From: Membranipora membranacea
Lineage: Eukaryota > Bryozoa > Gymnolaemata > Cheilostomatida > Membraniporidae
DNA length: 64,000 nt
Direction of reading: 5' to 3'
NCBI GenBank assembly: GCA_914767715.1
Contig: OU612068.1
Location: 22,012,001 to 22,076,000, forward strand
Shown: one piece after another, positions 12,416 through 25,144 of the stretch
How the letters are laid out: every line of letters begins with the position of its first letter
Position numbering within the stretch: position 1 is the stretch's first letter
The notes under the pieces: model-generated
Told to the model about the DNA's origin: nothing
Databases searched by the model: none
The model's input: the letters and a program-made list of their open reading frames with translations, nothing else
Translations under genes and position numbers: made by a program

Positions 12416-14952
12416 CTGAATGAAGAATGAATTATGCTGCCTTGTACAGGATGCACTGCTTTATATACTTGGTAAACTTGCTCACACCCGATATCTCCAT
12501 GGTGAAATGCTGGTACTTTTCCTCTGTATTCCTTTTTTAACATCCCTAGATTAAGTCAGAGTCATGCCAACGTCACTGTCGGAACTTTCCTACATTTCAT
12601 TACGAAATTGTGACTACTGGGATCATACTTCAAAAGTTCATAAAGCTTCACAAAATTTAATTCAAAAGGATTAAATCTCTCCTCAAAGCTTGTATTATGA
12701 CTGGTCTTCCCTCCTCAGGAATTTATTATTGCCTCTCTACAATTGAGGTGTGATTCAATTTTTGATAACATTTAAAATGGAAGGTCAAGACCAATCACCA
12801 TGTTATGTTAATTGTTGTTATCCAAACTTGAATGAGAGCGCTGTTACTGTGTGTGGCATTCGACCATTGCGATTACATAAAATCTTCAAATAGACATATC
12901 AGAGATAATTGTGATGATACTTTTTTGCTTTCTCAAAGTTTGTTTTTTGAGGTGAGAAAATTAGTGACAAAGAAAGTTCGGGCTGTCAGCTTGATAGACT
13001 GTCTCTGATGTCGATTGACAGACAGACAGGTATACAAATGAACACACAATCAAAGGCATCATTATACTTGTACACAGTTCTCTTTGGATGTAAATTTTTC
13101 TCCCAAAATGTGACCTCAGCGCAGGTCGACAACACAGCAGTGATGTTGTAACTACTATTTTGCACCAACAAGCAGAGTGTACAAGCAACATTTTTCTCGC
13201 AACCTTTATAGTTTGTGATAGTAATATGATCATTCAATCAAAACTATAATAAGGATTGATAGCATATTTTCCTGTATAATCAATACAAGACTACCAAGAA
13301 AATATCATACAATTCAGGGATTTTTTCATGTATGTTGTAGGTGTAGGCTAATAATTTTATAACCTCTGATGGCTTTCCTCCATAAACCTATGTATAAATG
13401 ACTGAGAGCTGATAATGTCCGCACAGTGACCTACAGCAATGCTCTTGCAAATCAAGATCAACGATGGGAACTTTGATAACAATTTAGAGGCACTGGTTCA
13501 CATTTGGTGTAGGTGTAAGGTAAAAGGGTTGACCCGATAATCAGACTTTATGGGGGGATACAGGGTTATGACCCTCAAGTCAAGATCGCTACAGATAACA
13601 AGTTATTTATTGAGAAAATTATAAACTACTTTATTCCTCAATTTACTGTACCACATTCTTTTGAATCTTCTTGTTATAGTGAAGCGGAATGGCTCTGAGC
13701 GTGTGTAAAATTAATATTCATTTGCCAAAATCACCATTGTGGATATAATTTATCATTCAAGTTATATTATTGAATTACATCACCTAGAACGGAAACCTTC
13801 AGCTTCTGTCATGATCTGCTACTCAGCATAGTATAAATACCTGCAATAAATTACAAATTAGGCTGCTCTACCTAGTCATAAACTATAGATAAAGGTGTGA
13901 ATGATCATAAAGTTGAATGAAATTCTATTGTAGCTTAGGTCATTCCTATGCAAAGCAACAATCCTCATTCATATTATAATTGTTCCATTCACATGCTTTG
14001 GTTTAGGATAGAAACATCATGATCTATAATCTCAATGAACTGCGCGGTTGCACAAAACACAGCTCTAACATCATGAGTTAGAGCGTAGCTGAAACAGTAA
14101 GGTTTCTTGAACTCTGATCTCATTTTGACTTGAAAGATGGAATTATGAGAAATAATTTAGATAACCTTAAATATGCAAGCAGAGCAACAGTACAGTGAAC
14201 CTAGACCAGGGGTGAGGCACCACACTTGTGCATACACTCTAAACCATATTAATTGAAATGAGATTACTCCTTGATTAAACCAACCAGGCCAGTGAAAGGA
14301 GTTCCAGCGTCTGGATACGATTAAGCTCCATCATTCCCTTATTATTGTTCAATTCGATACCCATTGGATTCCTTCATGTTCGTGCTCAAGTTCCAATATC
14401 AATGAAAAGCTCTACACATCAATCTTGTTGACAAATATATCGCCTTGACATTGAGATCTAGTCAGATAGCAAATCAGGTGCCATTCTGTGAAAGTTTAAA
14501 CAATTGAGATCTTGCATCATGAACATATGGCTTCTCAGGATTTTGTGAGAATCACGTTTAACACAACAGATTTTGTGAGAAATTTCTTCAATTGACCAAA
14601 CACCAACCTCTGAACTTACCTTTACACAGAACCTAATTGCCCAATCTAATAATAAGCTTGTCCCCTCTCAGTTGTCCCAAGGTGGCTATTCAAACAGACA
14701 AACTTGACTGAACTAGGTGGAAAAGTCTTAGACGACCAAAAAAAATATTTGCAAATGGTTTTTGTATGTTGAGCTTAGAGGGATGGGTGGGGGGAGGAGA
14801 TATGAACAGACCCTTTTACTAGACGAACATTGAGGGACTGAAAATATATGGATAGGTTGTGAATTTTGATGGTTGATCTTAGCTCTGCAGGTATGGACAG
14901 AGAGATAACTATTAGTCAAACTTTTTATCGATGGCAGAACAAGTTTCCTGCA
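12416..14952. other. Noncoding part of duplication unit
   Basis: No gene is recognised. Two overlapping minus-strand frames at 12961-13237 are also open in copy 2 (17742-18012). One contains a signal-peptide-like stretch (MMPLIVCSFVYLSVC), but no splice context or domain supports it. Confidence 0.4.
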
Positions 14953-15196
14953 TCACTGAGCTACTTAGTTCTCAGTGCTGCTATTGAGAAATCTTACAGA
15001 ATTTGTAGAGGTCTGAAAACATGAAAAATGTTCTGTTTATTTTCTTAATGTATATATTTCAAATGTTATTTCAAAATTGCAATTAAATAAGAACAAAAAC
15101 TTTTAAAAAAGTGGCACAAAAAATATTATTGTATGGTTTATGATTTTTCTTGATCTATGTTGGAAATGGAGCCACTATTAACAAAAAAATACTTTT

Positions 15197-15415
15197 GTGG
15201 CCAAAAGAGGGGATAAACTATTTTGCTATACCTGTAAGATGAGAACTAAGGTGTGCTTTCGTAAAGGAAAAAGGGTTGAGCACTGTCTTACCTGTTCACA
15301 GACTCAATTCCTACGGCCCTGGAGAACGTTCTGGTTTGTGTATGTGTATGTGTTCACTTCACAACCAAAATATCATTTTCCAGTGAAAGAAATGATAAAT
15401 CTAGGTTGGTTATAG
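15197..15415 (+). CDS. Hypothetical Cys-rich 72-residue frame
   Basis: This frame has a zinc-ribbon-like spacing: CYTC, then a basic linker, then C, then HCLTC. In copy 1 (about 9930-10150) the same sequence has a nonsense codon right after the MRT codons, so the frame is intact only here. It could be a relic of a transposase zinc-binding segment or chance. No start context or partner exon was identified. Confidence 0.2.
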   Translation: MAKRGDKLFCYTCKMRTKVCFRKGKRVEHCLTCSQTQFLRPWRTFWFVYVYVFTSQPKYHFPVKEMINLGWL

Positions 15416-15427
15416 AAAAAAAGTATT

Positions 15428-15676
15428 TCATGCATTATAATGCCACATGAAAAACTGAAAAAAACTCTTCTTGCGCTTCTCGGTTCGACACTTCTCAGGA
15501 TGGTATTTTGATATTACAGGTTTACGAGAGGATTTTTCAAAAGTTTTGCTGTAGCAGTATATGCCGGGAAGAGAGATGGGCCATATATGGTTCCAAGTTT
15601 CAGGATATGTTCTAGATTTAATGGGGCTCCCAGCACACAATGCTGTCTTCAATTTCTTCCGAGTAAAATAGAGCAA
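15428..15676 (-). CDS. Hypothetical 82-residue frame (copy 2)
   Basis: Duplicate of 10162-10410 with the same length and a few substitutions. Function unknown and reality doubtful. Confidence 0.15.
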   Translation of the reverse strand: MLYFTRKKLKTALCAGSPIKSRTYPETWNHIWPISLPGIYCYSKTFEKSSRKPVISKYHPEKCRTEKRKKSFFQFFMWHYNA

Positions 15677-15799
15677 TCTTCAATTATAAAACTGTAATCT
15701 TAAGAATAAGTTTTCCAAAACAACAATTTGACTGAACATATAACTATTGTACCTAAACAACTGTGAGAATTGAGCCAGAAAGGCATTTTTTTCAGACAA

Positions 15800-15950
15800 A
15801 CAGTGCACCTGGTGGGGCTCGAACCCGGGATCTCAAAAGTGATGGGTTTTGGTTTGTTGCTGTGCAGAGTTGTCTGTTCTAACCAACACACCCAACCAGG
15901 GTAGATAACTACAAGTAGTTGAACTGAATCCCGGTCTACTTGAAATCTTC
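15800..15950 (-). repeat. tRNA-derived segment (copy 2)
   Basis: Duplicate of 10530-10680 with the same B-box (GGTTCGAGCCC) and flanking pairing strings, acquired by the tandem duplication rather than by a new insertion. Confidence 0.5.
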
Positions 15951-16012
15951 TAATGATTTTTCATTTCATCTTTTCTTCAACTTTAAAACATTCAGTCTTC
16001 AGTAAAATACTC

Positions 16013-16025
16013 GGGGGGGGGGGGG
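16013..16025 (+). repeat. Poly-G run of 13
   Basis: Thirteen consecutive G in copy 2 where copy 1 has only a GGGAG string. This is a post-duplication homopolymer expansion or an assembly artefact. Confidence 0.8.
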
Positions 16026-17262
16026 TACCCTTTAATGATACCTCAAATCCTCTGAACAACGACTTCAATCATCCTGTAACTATTTTAACCTTTGTCTGAA
16101 TCTTCTAATTACTACAGAGATGTACTTCAGTCTGGTGCGTCTTCTACGTTTCAAAAGTTCCTTAGCAGGAATATCACTATTCTCACGCCATCACCCTAAA
16201 GGATCCTCATCAAAATGAGAATCTATGATTGACAAATTATTGGGCAAATACCAATGATAAACAACATCTGATAATCCGTCTAATATTGAAAGGACAGCTG
16301 GCGTAGTTCAAAAACAAGTTCCCTGACTCTAAATTTATTTATAGCTATATGTATATGTGTGACTGACTTAGGATTCAATGCAGTTTCTAGCACACAGAAT
16401 TTCACTCTAATTCTGTTCGCTATGAACTATCATTTAAGTTTTATGACAAGTTTTTCTCGAATTCAGAATAGCCACCCTGAGTGACTATATCAGTCAAAAG
16501 TGTAAATACTGATGACAACCAATAACTGTTGTTTTACCAGTTCCTTTATTCTTGGCATATGAATTAAGTTTATTGTTTTTAATCTTTGTTGGCAAAACCT
16601 TCATTCAATGAGAATGTTTTTCAAAACCAGCCTTCGAGAAAATGATTTCGAACCATTTTGCTTCATTCATATTTTCTTTTCATATGGTAATAAAAACTTG
16701 TTCATGTTGGTGGTTTGTAATTCAACAGTATACAATAACTCATATTCATAATCGTGCTTCAAAGTCTTCAACACCCTACACCATAGTTTGAATGAAACCT
16801 CATGATGTGATTTATTTGTTTATCTTGTTTAATTTTGGTATTGATACAGTTAAAAGTGAGTGCATCGGAATCAATAAAAGAAATTTGGTGTTAGGGATGT
16901 AGCAAAATATTACATTCAAAGATGGCAGCATTGATGAAAACTTTTCAAAACATGAGAATTGGACTCATAAAAGCAAGTTTAAACATAAATAACAAGATAA
17001 CACCATTTTTCACATTAGAAATATCTGTTTTCTTATGGCTTAATCATAATAATTGATGTGCTTGCAAACCATTGCATCAGTGATGCTAAAATATAAACTC
17101 TCCTATAGCATGAATTCATAAATTGCATATGTTTGCCAGTCGCGATTCCAGACCGCACTTGGCTCTTGAAATAAAATTTCAAGAACTGTGTAAAAGTTGG
17201 AAGAGTTTTTTTGATGGATGTAGAATTTTTGAAAAATTCTTTTAGGATGTTCTTCATGAGTT

Positions 17263-17330
17263 TTATTGGTATTTGCTGGCTATTCTGATATAGCTTTCTT
17301 TCCTTGACCTTTTTCTTTCAAAGTCGAGAG
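17263..17330 (-). pseudogene. Remnant of the small helical gene (copy b)
   Basis: Only the last ~22 codons of the terminal exon survive, including the basic run and the stop overlapping AATAAA. The 499-bp deletion in this duplicate removed the rest of that exon, the intron, the upstream exon and its acceptor. The breakpoint joins CGAGAG directly to TCAGAGTCATGCC. Confidence 0.7.
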
Positions 17331-20104
17331 TCAGAGTCATGCCAACGTCACTGTCGGAACTTTCCTATATTTCATTACGAAATTGTGACTACTGGGATCA
17401 TACTTCAAAAGTTCATAAAGCTTCACAAAATTTAATTCAAAAGGATTAAATCTCTCCTCAAAGCTTGTATTATGACTGGTCTTCCCTCCTCAGGAATTTA
17501 TTATTGCCTCTCTACAATTGAGGTATGATTCAATTTTTGATAACATTTAAAATGGAAGGTCAAGACCAATCACCATGTTATGTGAATTGTTGTTATCCAA
17601 ACTTGAATGAGAGCGCTGGTACTGTGTGTGGCATTCGACCATTGCGATTACATAAAATCTTCAAATAGACATATCAGAGATAATTGTGATGATACTTTTT
17701 TGCTTTCTCAAAGTTTGTTTTTTGAGGTGAGAAAAATAGTGTCAAAGAAAGTTCGGGCTGTCAGCTTGATAGACTGTCTCTGATGTCGATTGACAGACAG
17801 ACAGGTATACAAATGAACACACAATCAAAGGCATCATTATACTTGTACACAGTTCTCTTTGGATGTAAATTTTTCTCCCAAAATGTGACCTCAGCGCAGG
17901 TCGACAACACAGCAGTGATGTTGTAACTACTATTTTGCACCAACAAGCAGAGTGTACCAGCAACATTTTTCTCGCAACCTTTATAGTTTGTGATAGTAAT
18001 ATGATCATTCAATCAAAACTATAATAAGGATTGATAGCATATTTTCCTGTATAATCAATACAAGACTACCAAGAAATATCATACAATTCAGGGGATTTTT
18101 TCATATATGTTGTAGGTGTAGGCTAATAATTTTATAACCTCTGATGGCTTCCCTCCATAAACCTATGTATAAATGACTGGGAGCTGATAATGTCCGCTCA
18201 GTGACCTACAGCAATGCTCTTGCAAATCAAGATCAACGATGGGAACTTTGATAACAATTTAGAGGCACTGGTTCACATTTGGTGTAGGTGTAAGGTAAAA
18301 GGGTTGACCCGATAATCAGACTTTATGGGGGGATACAGGGTTATGACCCTCAAGTCAAGATCGCAACAGATAACAAGTTATTTATTGAGAAAATTATAAA
18401 CTACTTTATTCCTCAATTTACTGTACCACATTCTTTTGAATCTTCTTGTTATAGTGAAGCGGAATGGCTCTGAGCGTGTGCCGTATGTGAAATTAATATT
18501 CATTTGCCAAAATCACCATTGTGGATATAATTTATCATTCAAGTTATATTATTGAATTACATCACCTAGAACGGAAACCTCCAGCTTCTGTCATGATCTG
18601 CTACTCAGCATAGTATAAATACCTGCAATAAATTACAAGTTAGGCTGCTCTACCTAGTCATAAACTATAGATAAAGGTGTGAATGATCATAAAGTTGGAT
18701 GAAATTCTATTGTAGCTTAGGTCATTCCTATGCAAAGCAACAATCCTCATTCATATTATAATTGTTCCATTCACATGCTTTGGTTTAGGATAGAAACATC
18801 ATGATCTATAATCTCAATGAACTGCGCGGTTGCACAAAACACAGCTCTCACATCATGAGTTAGAGCGTAGAAGGTTTCTTGAACTCTGATCTCCTTTTGA
18901 CTTGAAAGATAGAATTATGAGAAATAATTTAGATAACCTTAAATATGCAAGCAGAGCAACAGTACAGTGAACCTAGACCAGGGGTGAGGCACCACACTTG
19001 TGCATACACTCTAAACCATATTAATTGAAATGAGATTACTCCATGATTAAACCAACCAGGCCAGTGAAAGGAGTTCCAGCGTCTGGATACGATTAAGCTC
19101 CATCATTCCCTTATTATTGTTAAATTTGATACCCATTGGATTCCTTCATGTTCGTGCTCAAGTTCCAATATCAATGAAAAGCTCTACACATCAATCTTGT
19201 TGACAAATATATCGCCTTGACATTGAGATCTAGTCAGATAGCAAATCAGGTGCCATTCTGTGAAAGTTTAAACAATTGAGATCTTGCATCATGAACATAT
19301 GGCTTCTCAGGATTTTGTGAGAATCGCGTTTAACACAACAGATTTTGTGAGAAATTTCTTCAATTGACCAAACACCAACCTCTGACCTTACCTTTACACA
19401 GAACCTAATTGCCCAATCTAATAATAAGCTTGTCCCCTCTCAGTTGTCCCAAGGTGGCTCGACCTAATTAAAGTCATAATTATTGTTGATTTTGATTGGC
19501 AAATGTGGTCTATGACTTCATAAACAGGGATCACCAAACAAAGTTCTGTGGTCTCTCGGCTATGTAAGAGGTTTGTAATTTTCTAAGCAAATGCATCAAA
19601 GTTATCATTGAATGAATGTAAAAAAAACAAGTTTGTGATGTCTCACAATACATTGGCTTTCAAAGACAGTGGTAAATGTTTCAGAAAATGATGTAGTCAA
19701 AAGGTTAAAGCAAAGGGCTGCTCAAATCATATTCAACTGAAAAATGATAATTGTGGCAGGAAAATCTGATTTGAGACTTCCAGTTCTCAGCCATAGGTCA
19801 AGTTAATAGAACCCTTTCTGATTTCTAATGTCTTCTGTAATTAAAGGTCAATTTAAAAAATTCAAGACTGCACACAAATAGGAATTGCTTTAAAATGCTG
19901 TACTCTGATTTCACAAAGATAATGGTTTTCAATGCAACAATAACAAAGCTAGTTCAAACCATTGCAATTTTTGTAATGATTTGGGTAAATGTGCTGATTT
20001 TCACAATGATTAATTGGCCTCACAAACTTGAAAATTGTATCATAAATGACAACCATTCTATTATCACACTCCAACCTTTAAAGTTAGAAAGTAAATTAGC
20101 CGAG

Positions 20105-20484
20105 GGCGTATATTCTAAAAAATTTCACTCACTGACTTTACAGAGATGAGCATAATAATTGGGCGCAGCCCGCTCCACACGCCGTAGGCGTGGCGGGGAG
20201 GGTGTGGGAGGGGCGCCCTCCCACCACGGAAATTTTTGCATATCGGTAGCAAAATAGTGCAAGCAGAGAGGTATTTCAATAGCTCACTGAGCTGTTGGGT
20301 ACTTTCAGAAAACAACTCAATAGCAGTAGAAGATTACGGTAGAAATTGAAAAAAAGCTGACCTTGATGGGATTCGAACCCACAACAGTCATATTATCAGT
20401 GATTATAAGGCGGCCGCTCTACACACTGAGCCATTCAGCCACTCACGGAAATCCATGGGCCGTGAGTGATAATATACGCCACTG
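20105..20484 (-). mobile_element. hAT-like MITE with tRNA-like segment, copy 1
   Basis: About 380 bp with terminal inverted repeats ending in ...GGCGTATATT and AATATACGCCACTG, flanked on both sides by GCCGAGGG, an 8-bp repeat consistent with a hAT target duplication. A few bases of the left terminus seem lost. It is the reverse-oriented relative of 42140-42554. The minus strand carries a B-box GGTTCGAATCC near 20371-20381 and an A-box-like TGGCTCAGTG upstream of it. A GC-rich palindromic CACGCCGTAGGCGTG block sits near the left end. Confidence 0.75.
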
Positions 20485-20954
20485 GCCGAGGGGATGGTTA
20501 TATAATTCCGCCTTTCATTCATGAGCCAACGGGATAGAGGGATTGAATTGTTACAACTTGTCATGCAACATTGAATCATACAAGTCAATTACCTTATTGT
20601 CTGTAATCTAGTTGTAAGTGTTTAATATATTCTTGCGGATTTTGTCAAATAACTCTGGTTGATAACCAGATTATAATTTTGAATTTTGCATCAAAAGTCG
20701 TGGAAAACTGCGGTTTCCACTCATGACCTACGACAGAACATAATAAATAATATATTTTAGCAAGATATTGAAAATGAGTATGCTCGACCTAGTCATAAAA
20801 CTATACCAGTGATGGTGTGAATGAGGGTTACAAAGTTCAATGTAGGGGCCTATTACCATTGCCTTCGGTATTCTTACGTGGGAAACTAGACTGGACCAGA
20901 TTAGGGCGCTGGGATTTTCCCTCTCATTAGTCAAGCATCACCTCATATTACCAT

Positions 20955-21224
20955 GTGGTCAGCTATCCAAAGGTTGACTGCTCTCAGTTGACACCTAGAA
21001 CTGAGTTCTGGAGAGGAAATTGGAATCCAGATGATGTAATTACATTATACAAAGAAATCGGAATTCAGTTGTCAAAATATACATTATTTGAATTGTGCCT
21101 GGGTGCCGATGGTGACATTTGTAGCGATATACCAGTGTCAGAAGATTATTTAGAAAAGCGTAATTTCTCGGAAAATCCCAGGACATATGTGGTAGGCAAG
21201 ATTGGTTTATTAAGGGAGCATTGA
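20955..21224 (+). CDS. Hypothetical 89-residue frame
   Basis: This open frame contains EFWRGNWNPDDVITLYKE and an acidic segment. I do not recognise a family. It lies in the 2.26-kb segment unique to copy 2, next to another frame (21425-21739) in a different phase, so the two may be remnants of one transposon-encoded protein. Confidence 0.2.
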   Translation: MVSYPKVDCSQLTPRTEFWRGNWNPDDVITLYKEIGIQLSKYTLFELCLGADGDICSDIPVSEDYLEKRNFSENPRTYVVGKIGLLREH

Positions 21225-21424
21225 TCTAATTGTTATTAGAGCGATCTAAACGCTTAAAAACCAAGCACCGCTTCTAGTCATTGTTCTTGATTGCCATCGT
21301 TCTTCAGTATCAACAGCATTGTAGGGTGTGCTGAACTCAAAACACATCTCATCAGTCAAAACAAGCCAAGATACGCAACTCATACCATTTGACCAAGTGT
21401 TTTAATACTTATATTTAAAAATCT

Positions 21425-21739
21425 GTGTATCAAATAAGACGTACTGTACCAATGATAAACATGATATCTATAACTAATGAAATAGTCTATGCAACATGCA
21501 CCAGGTTGAAAAAACCGCTTGTTATATTATATCTCAATCGGCCACTCCCTAATGTATTAAAAGAAGGCCAAACGATTTTTCCTTCAATACCGAAAGAAAT
21601 CCCTTTGAGAGTTTGGGTGCCAGCACTAGTTTCACATCCGCGCTCCTCAACCAATACCCTCAATTATCTTGAAGACACAGAGGGTGGACATTTTTACTTT
21701 GGCATTTCAGCAACATGTTATTCAAACAGACAAACTTGA
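21425..21739 (+). CDS. Hypothetical 104-residue frame
   Basis: An open frame with a hydrophobic beta-like core (KKPLVILYLNRPLPNV) and GGHFYFGI near the end; the latter is loosely reminiscent of the histidine region of OTU-type peptidases, but a Cys motif is not seen. It crosses the boundary of the 2.26-kb segment by 20 bases. Low confidence. Confidence 0.2.
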   Translation: MYQIRRTVPMINMISITNEIVYATCTRLKKPLVILYLNRPLPNVLKEGQTIFPSIPKEIPLRVWVPALVSHPRSSTNTLNYLEDTEGGHFYFGISATCYSNRQT

Positions 21740-21985
21740 CTGAACTAGGTGGAAAAGTCTTGGACGACCAAAAAAAATATTGGCAAATGGTTTTTGTATG
21801 TTGATCTTAGAGGGATGGGTGGGGGGAGGAGATATGAACAGACCCTTTTACTAGACGAACATGGAGGGACTGAAAATATATGGATAGGTTGTGAATTTTG
21901 ATGGTTGATCTTAGCTCTGCAGGTAAAGACAGAGAGAAAACTATTAGTCAAACTTTTTATCGATGGCAGAACAAGTATCCTGCAT

Positions 21986-23865
21986 AATGGTTGAGGGCAA
22001 CGGATCAACTACCTCCAAATATGGACAGAAACTGATAAGGAAATATCTTTGAGATTGCCCATGAATTAGGGCCCTATGGTATATTATCCACATTGCATAT
22101 CTAAACGGTCATGTAGCTTGATTTTGACAAAGTATGTGTCCATAATTTTGCTAAATGTACAATTCACTTAATTCACGTTCAACTCCAACTAACAGACACA
22201 CCTTCTAGACCTGAGCATGAGAAATTTCCCATTTTTAATCCGAGCTAATTGCATTCTATCCCTATTCTTCATCGACCTGAGCAATATGTCTCAATTTCTG
22301 ATAACATCAGATGGCTCTTATTACTGAAATACTGAAGTATTATTAGCCTGACAGATGAGGTTTAGGAAAATATAATATTAGAAGAGACGTATTAAAGTGT
22401 TGACATATTGTCACATTACCACATTTTCTTAGATAATAGCAAGAGGAATCTAAGACTTTTACATAACAATTTGAACAGATAACTTTGCATTTGGCTCCTT
22501 GTTCAACCACCAGTCTGTCTAAATTGTCAATCAAATTGTTTCAGTATGGGAGAATCTCCATTTATATGAGTGTATAATCATTGCAGTGGTTTCACCAGTG
22601 TATGCACCAAATTGGGCAGGCACATTCAAGCCTGAAGTCTATCATATGTCTATTATTATGAGATCATTACCATGGAAAGTCATTTGACTGGAAGGAAATA
22701 TTAGCTTAACACTACCAAGGGAGTAAAAAATGGGTTATGTAAGCTCATAAAACTATAATACGCATATGCTGTGTTCAAAAGTTTGGCAGATGTGGAACTG
22801 AACAAGCTGAATGGGCTGACAGGTTTACTCATTAACACCATAAACCCATCCTTTATGTGGGATGGCAGCATCCTTGCTGCAATTGGTAAGCCCACTTGTC
22901 ATTCACTGGAAGGTGACTATTTCATCACAACAAGTGGTTTATAGCCCCATAGGGTGCCAACTTTGATTGAGTCCTAGTCCCAAGCATTATTGTGTGAAAA
23001 TATCTCATACATATTTTTAATTGGCACATCGATGTGTCTGATTTGTCTTATAATTACAACACATTTACGCGATTAAGATTTTGCCATGCAATTATGTATA
23101 TTTCATATAATGTACATATGCATATATGCCACCAGACACATGTTGACATCTCAGAGCAGACAGTAATTGTTATATTTATTTGTTCAATTATTTTTGAGAG
23201 GAAGTGCACATTTTAAATGAAATAAAAGTTCAATCTCAACTAATATCATTGACTGCAACATTGGAACAGCATTACAGTAATTATATATTATAGAGATTTA
23301 AAGTAGAAGACAACACTGGCACCACTAAATACGTATCAAGATGCAATTAACTTTCACCAGTAGGCAACATACTCAACAATAGAAATCCTAGGTATAAGCT
23401 TTGGATCTGCACCACAGGACAGTCAGTAGCCCCTCCACCCCATGGCTGCAATAAACTGAATGAAGTTGAGAAGCTATTATAATCTCGAAGAAAACGCTTA
23501 ATTGTGTTATTGAAAGCAATACTTCTGTTTTTGTAGATGATTTTGTAACTGAGAGGAATGTTTATATATTTAGATTGACACAACAAAAGATAACTGCTTC
23601 AATTCTAGAAAAAAATTACTTTCTACATCACTTTTTTCCAATTCCTGTTTTTCACTTTAAAGCATATTTTTCTGTTTAACCATTAAAATAGTGTCATATC
23701 ATAAGTTATAACAATCACAAATATTATTATAACATGAAAATATTCATATATATATATATATATGTTATGTTGAAAGCGAGCTTAAACCCCAGGGGAAGAT
23801 AGGATATTGTTAATTTAGAGAAAACACAAATAGATATTACACCGAGATAGAGCTTTTGAAGAAAT
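21986..23865. other. Noncoding interval
   Basis: No gene, RNA or strong repeat is seen. A short (TA)n run lies at about 23750-23764. Small open frames on both strands resemble nothing. Confidence 0.5.
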
Positions 23866-24278
23866 TCACAAACTGGTATATTTCTGAGATATTTTGTTGA
23901 AGCTTTCTTTTCTTGCCATCTTCCTTTCGTTATTCAGAGGTTTGTTGAGTTTAAAGTTGAACCATTTAAGCTGACGGCTGCACTGCCGTTGTAGGCTTTG
24001 GAATTCTTCCGCAACCTGCATTATAGTTAAGACCTCAATAAACATTTGTTATAGGAAATATAAAACTAGCTTGAACTCATTTGTTATGAAAGATCTTTTG
24101 AAACCTACATGTGATTGACTGCTAAATACAAGGAATTCCACATTCTGAGAAACACTATAAGAAGAAACCATCAAAGCAAACTCACCATTTCTTGAAATGA
24201 TTGTCCTTGAAAAGCAACTGCTTCTGCTTGACTGGTCTTCTTCGATTGGAACATTTCACTGAAGAGTTTGGATGCCAT
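23866..24278 (-). CDS. Small basic helical protein family, copy c
   Basis: The terminal exon 23866-24015 encodes 49 residues plus stop and has a CAG|GTTGCG acceptor. The preceding exon ends at 24186 with ATG|GTGAGT. From the ATG at 24278 that exon gives 31 residues (MASKLFSEMFQSKKT ... FQEM). The frame stays open upstream to 24425, and the upstream residues also align loosely with copy a, so the true exon start is probably further right. Conserved features are LQRQCSRQL, NFKLNKPL and a basic ERKMARKES tail. No disabling change is visible. A signal-anchor exon at 25926-26087 on the same strand could be a first exon, but continuity was not shown. Confidence 0.5.
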
Positions 24279-25144
24279 AGTCACGTTCTCTAGCAACAGC
24301 CCAGTCTTGTCAAGAACCTTATCAATGACAAACTCAGGTAATGTGCCAGGATTTAGGCAAACCTCACCTTTTATATCATTTACTTGTTCACACCTCATGT
24401 TTATGCGAAAGAGAAGACATCTCATTATCTCAAATTTGACTCATAGTCAAAGCTTAACATTTCTTTCGATGAAACATATTCTCTGAATCAATCAAATAAG
24501 TCACACAAGCCCAATGAAATTACAACTATTTACAAAATTTTATTTGTGGAAACCTTCAGAGTGAAGAACAGACAACCAAGTGGCGAAGGTTTACTCGAAA
24601 TAAGATTCTCTTGTGCAGCATGCACCTTGAGCAAGATGTTTTAGTGACGCAAGCTGGTTGTTTGAGTTGCAACTGATGTGTTCTTATAGTGTGACTTTGA
24701 CTCATAGTTATGTAAGACCACAAAATTGTTCTCTATCCATATTAGCAATTATTTTGGCTGTAACTTTTTATCTTTTTGAGCGGTTTCAATTATTTACAGG
24801 TGGTGCTGCCTTGCAATCTCACCTATTATTTCACAATGTTAACAGCATTGCACAGCTAAGAGTTCCCTCACCCCAAATTTCAATTACAAAATATATGCTT
24901 CTTGTTAGGTTGTTTTCATAGACAAAATTTCTAATCACTAGGGGGTGATATTGCTATATTGAAGAGGCAGTTTTTACAATTATCAATCATTATTGACACG
25001 CCTCAGTTTTTCACAGAACATATTGCTGTTGCAAACAAATCCCCTCATACTTTTCCTATCCCTACCTTCCATCGCACCATTATTAGAGTTGGGTCCTGTG
25101 GTGTCAGTTGTAGTTTTATTTTTTTGTTTATCAAGCCCCTCACA
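24279..25144. other. Noncoding interval with dispersed repeat
   Basis: 24665-24930 matches 4120-4370 in direct orientation. The rest holds no supported gene apart from the open extension of the exon above to 24425. Confidence 0.45.

Larger units (their letters stand above)
9687..14952 (+). repeat. 5.3-kb tandem duplication, copy 1
   Basis: This unit is repeated head-to-tail as 14953-21985 with few substitutions. The junction is clean: ...TCCTGCA then TCACTGAGCTAC at 14953, whereas the second copy ends ...TCCTGCA followed by unique TAATGG at 21986. It contains one small two-exon gene on the minus strand (11989-12415), a tRNA-like segment (10530-10680) and short open frames of doubtful meaning. 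The rest looks noncoding. Confidence 0.9.
19460..21719. other. 2.26-kb segment absent from copy 1
   Basis: In copy 1 the sequence runs directly from AAGGTGGCT to ATTCAAACAGAC (14687/14688). In copy 2 this segment lies between the same two strings. It contains a hAT-like MITE and two short open frames. No terminal inverted repeats or target duplication mark its ends, so it may be a deletion from copy 1 rather than an insertion here. Confidence 0.75.
14953..21985 (+). repeat. Tandem duplication, copy 2
   Basis: Copy 2 of 9687-14952. Relative to copy 1 it lacks the equivalent of 12057-12555 (junction after CGAGAG at 17330), gains a poly-G run at 16013-16025, and carries 19460-21719, which copy 1 lacks. 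Otherwise the copies align base for base with occasional substitutions and small indels. Confidence 0.9.

Noticed and set aside
12961-13237. Two overlapping frames open in both tandem duplicates, one with a signal-like stretch
   Set aside because: The duplicates are too similar for frame retention to be informative, and no splice sites or domain support a gene.
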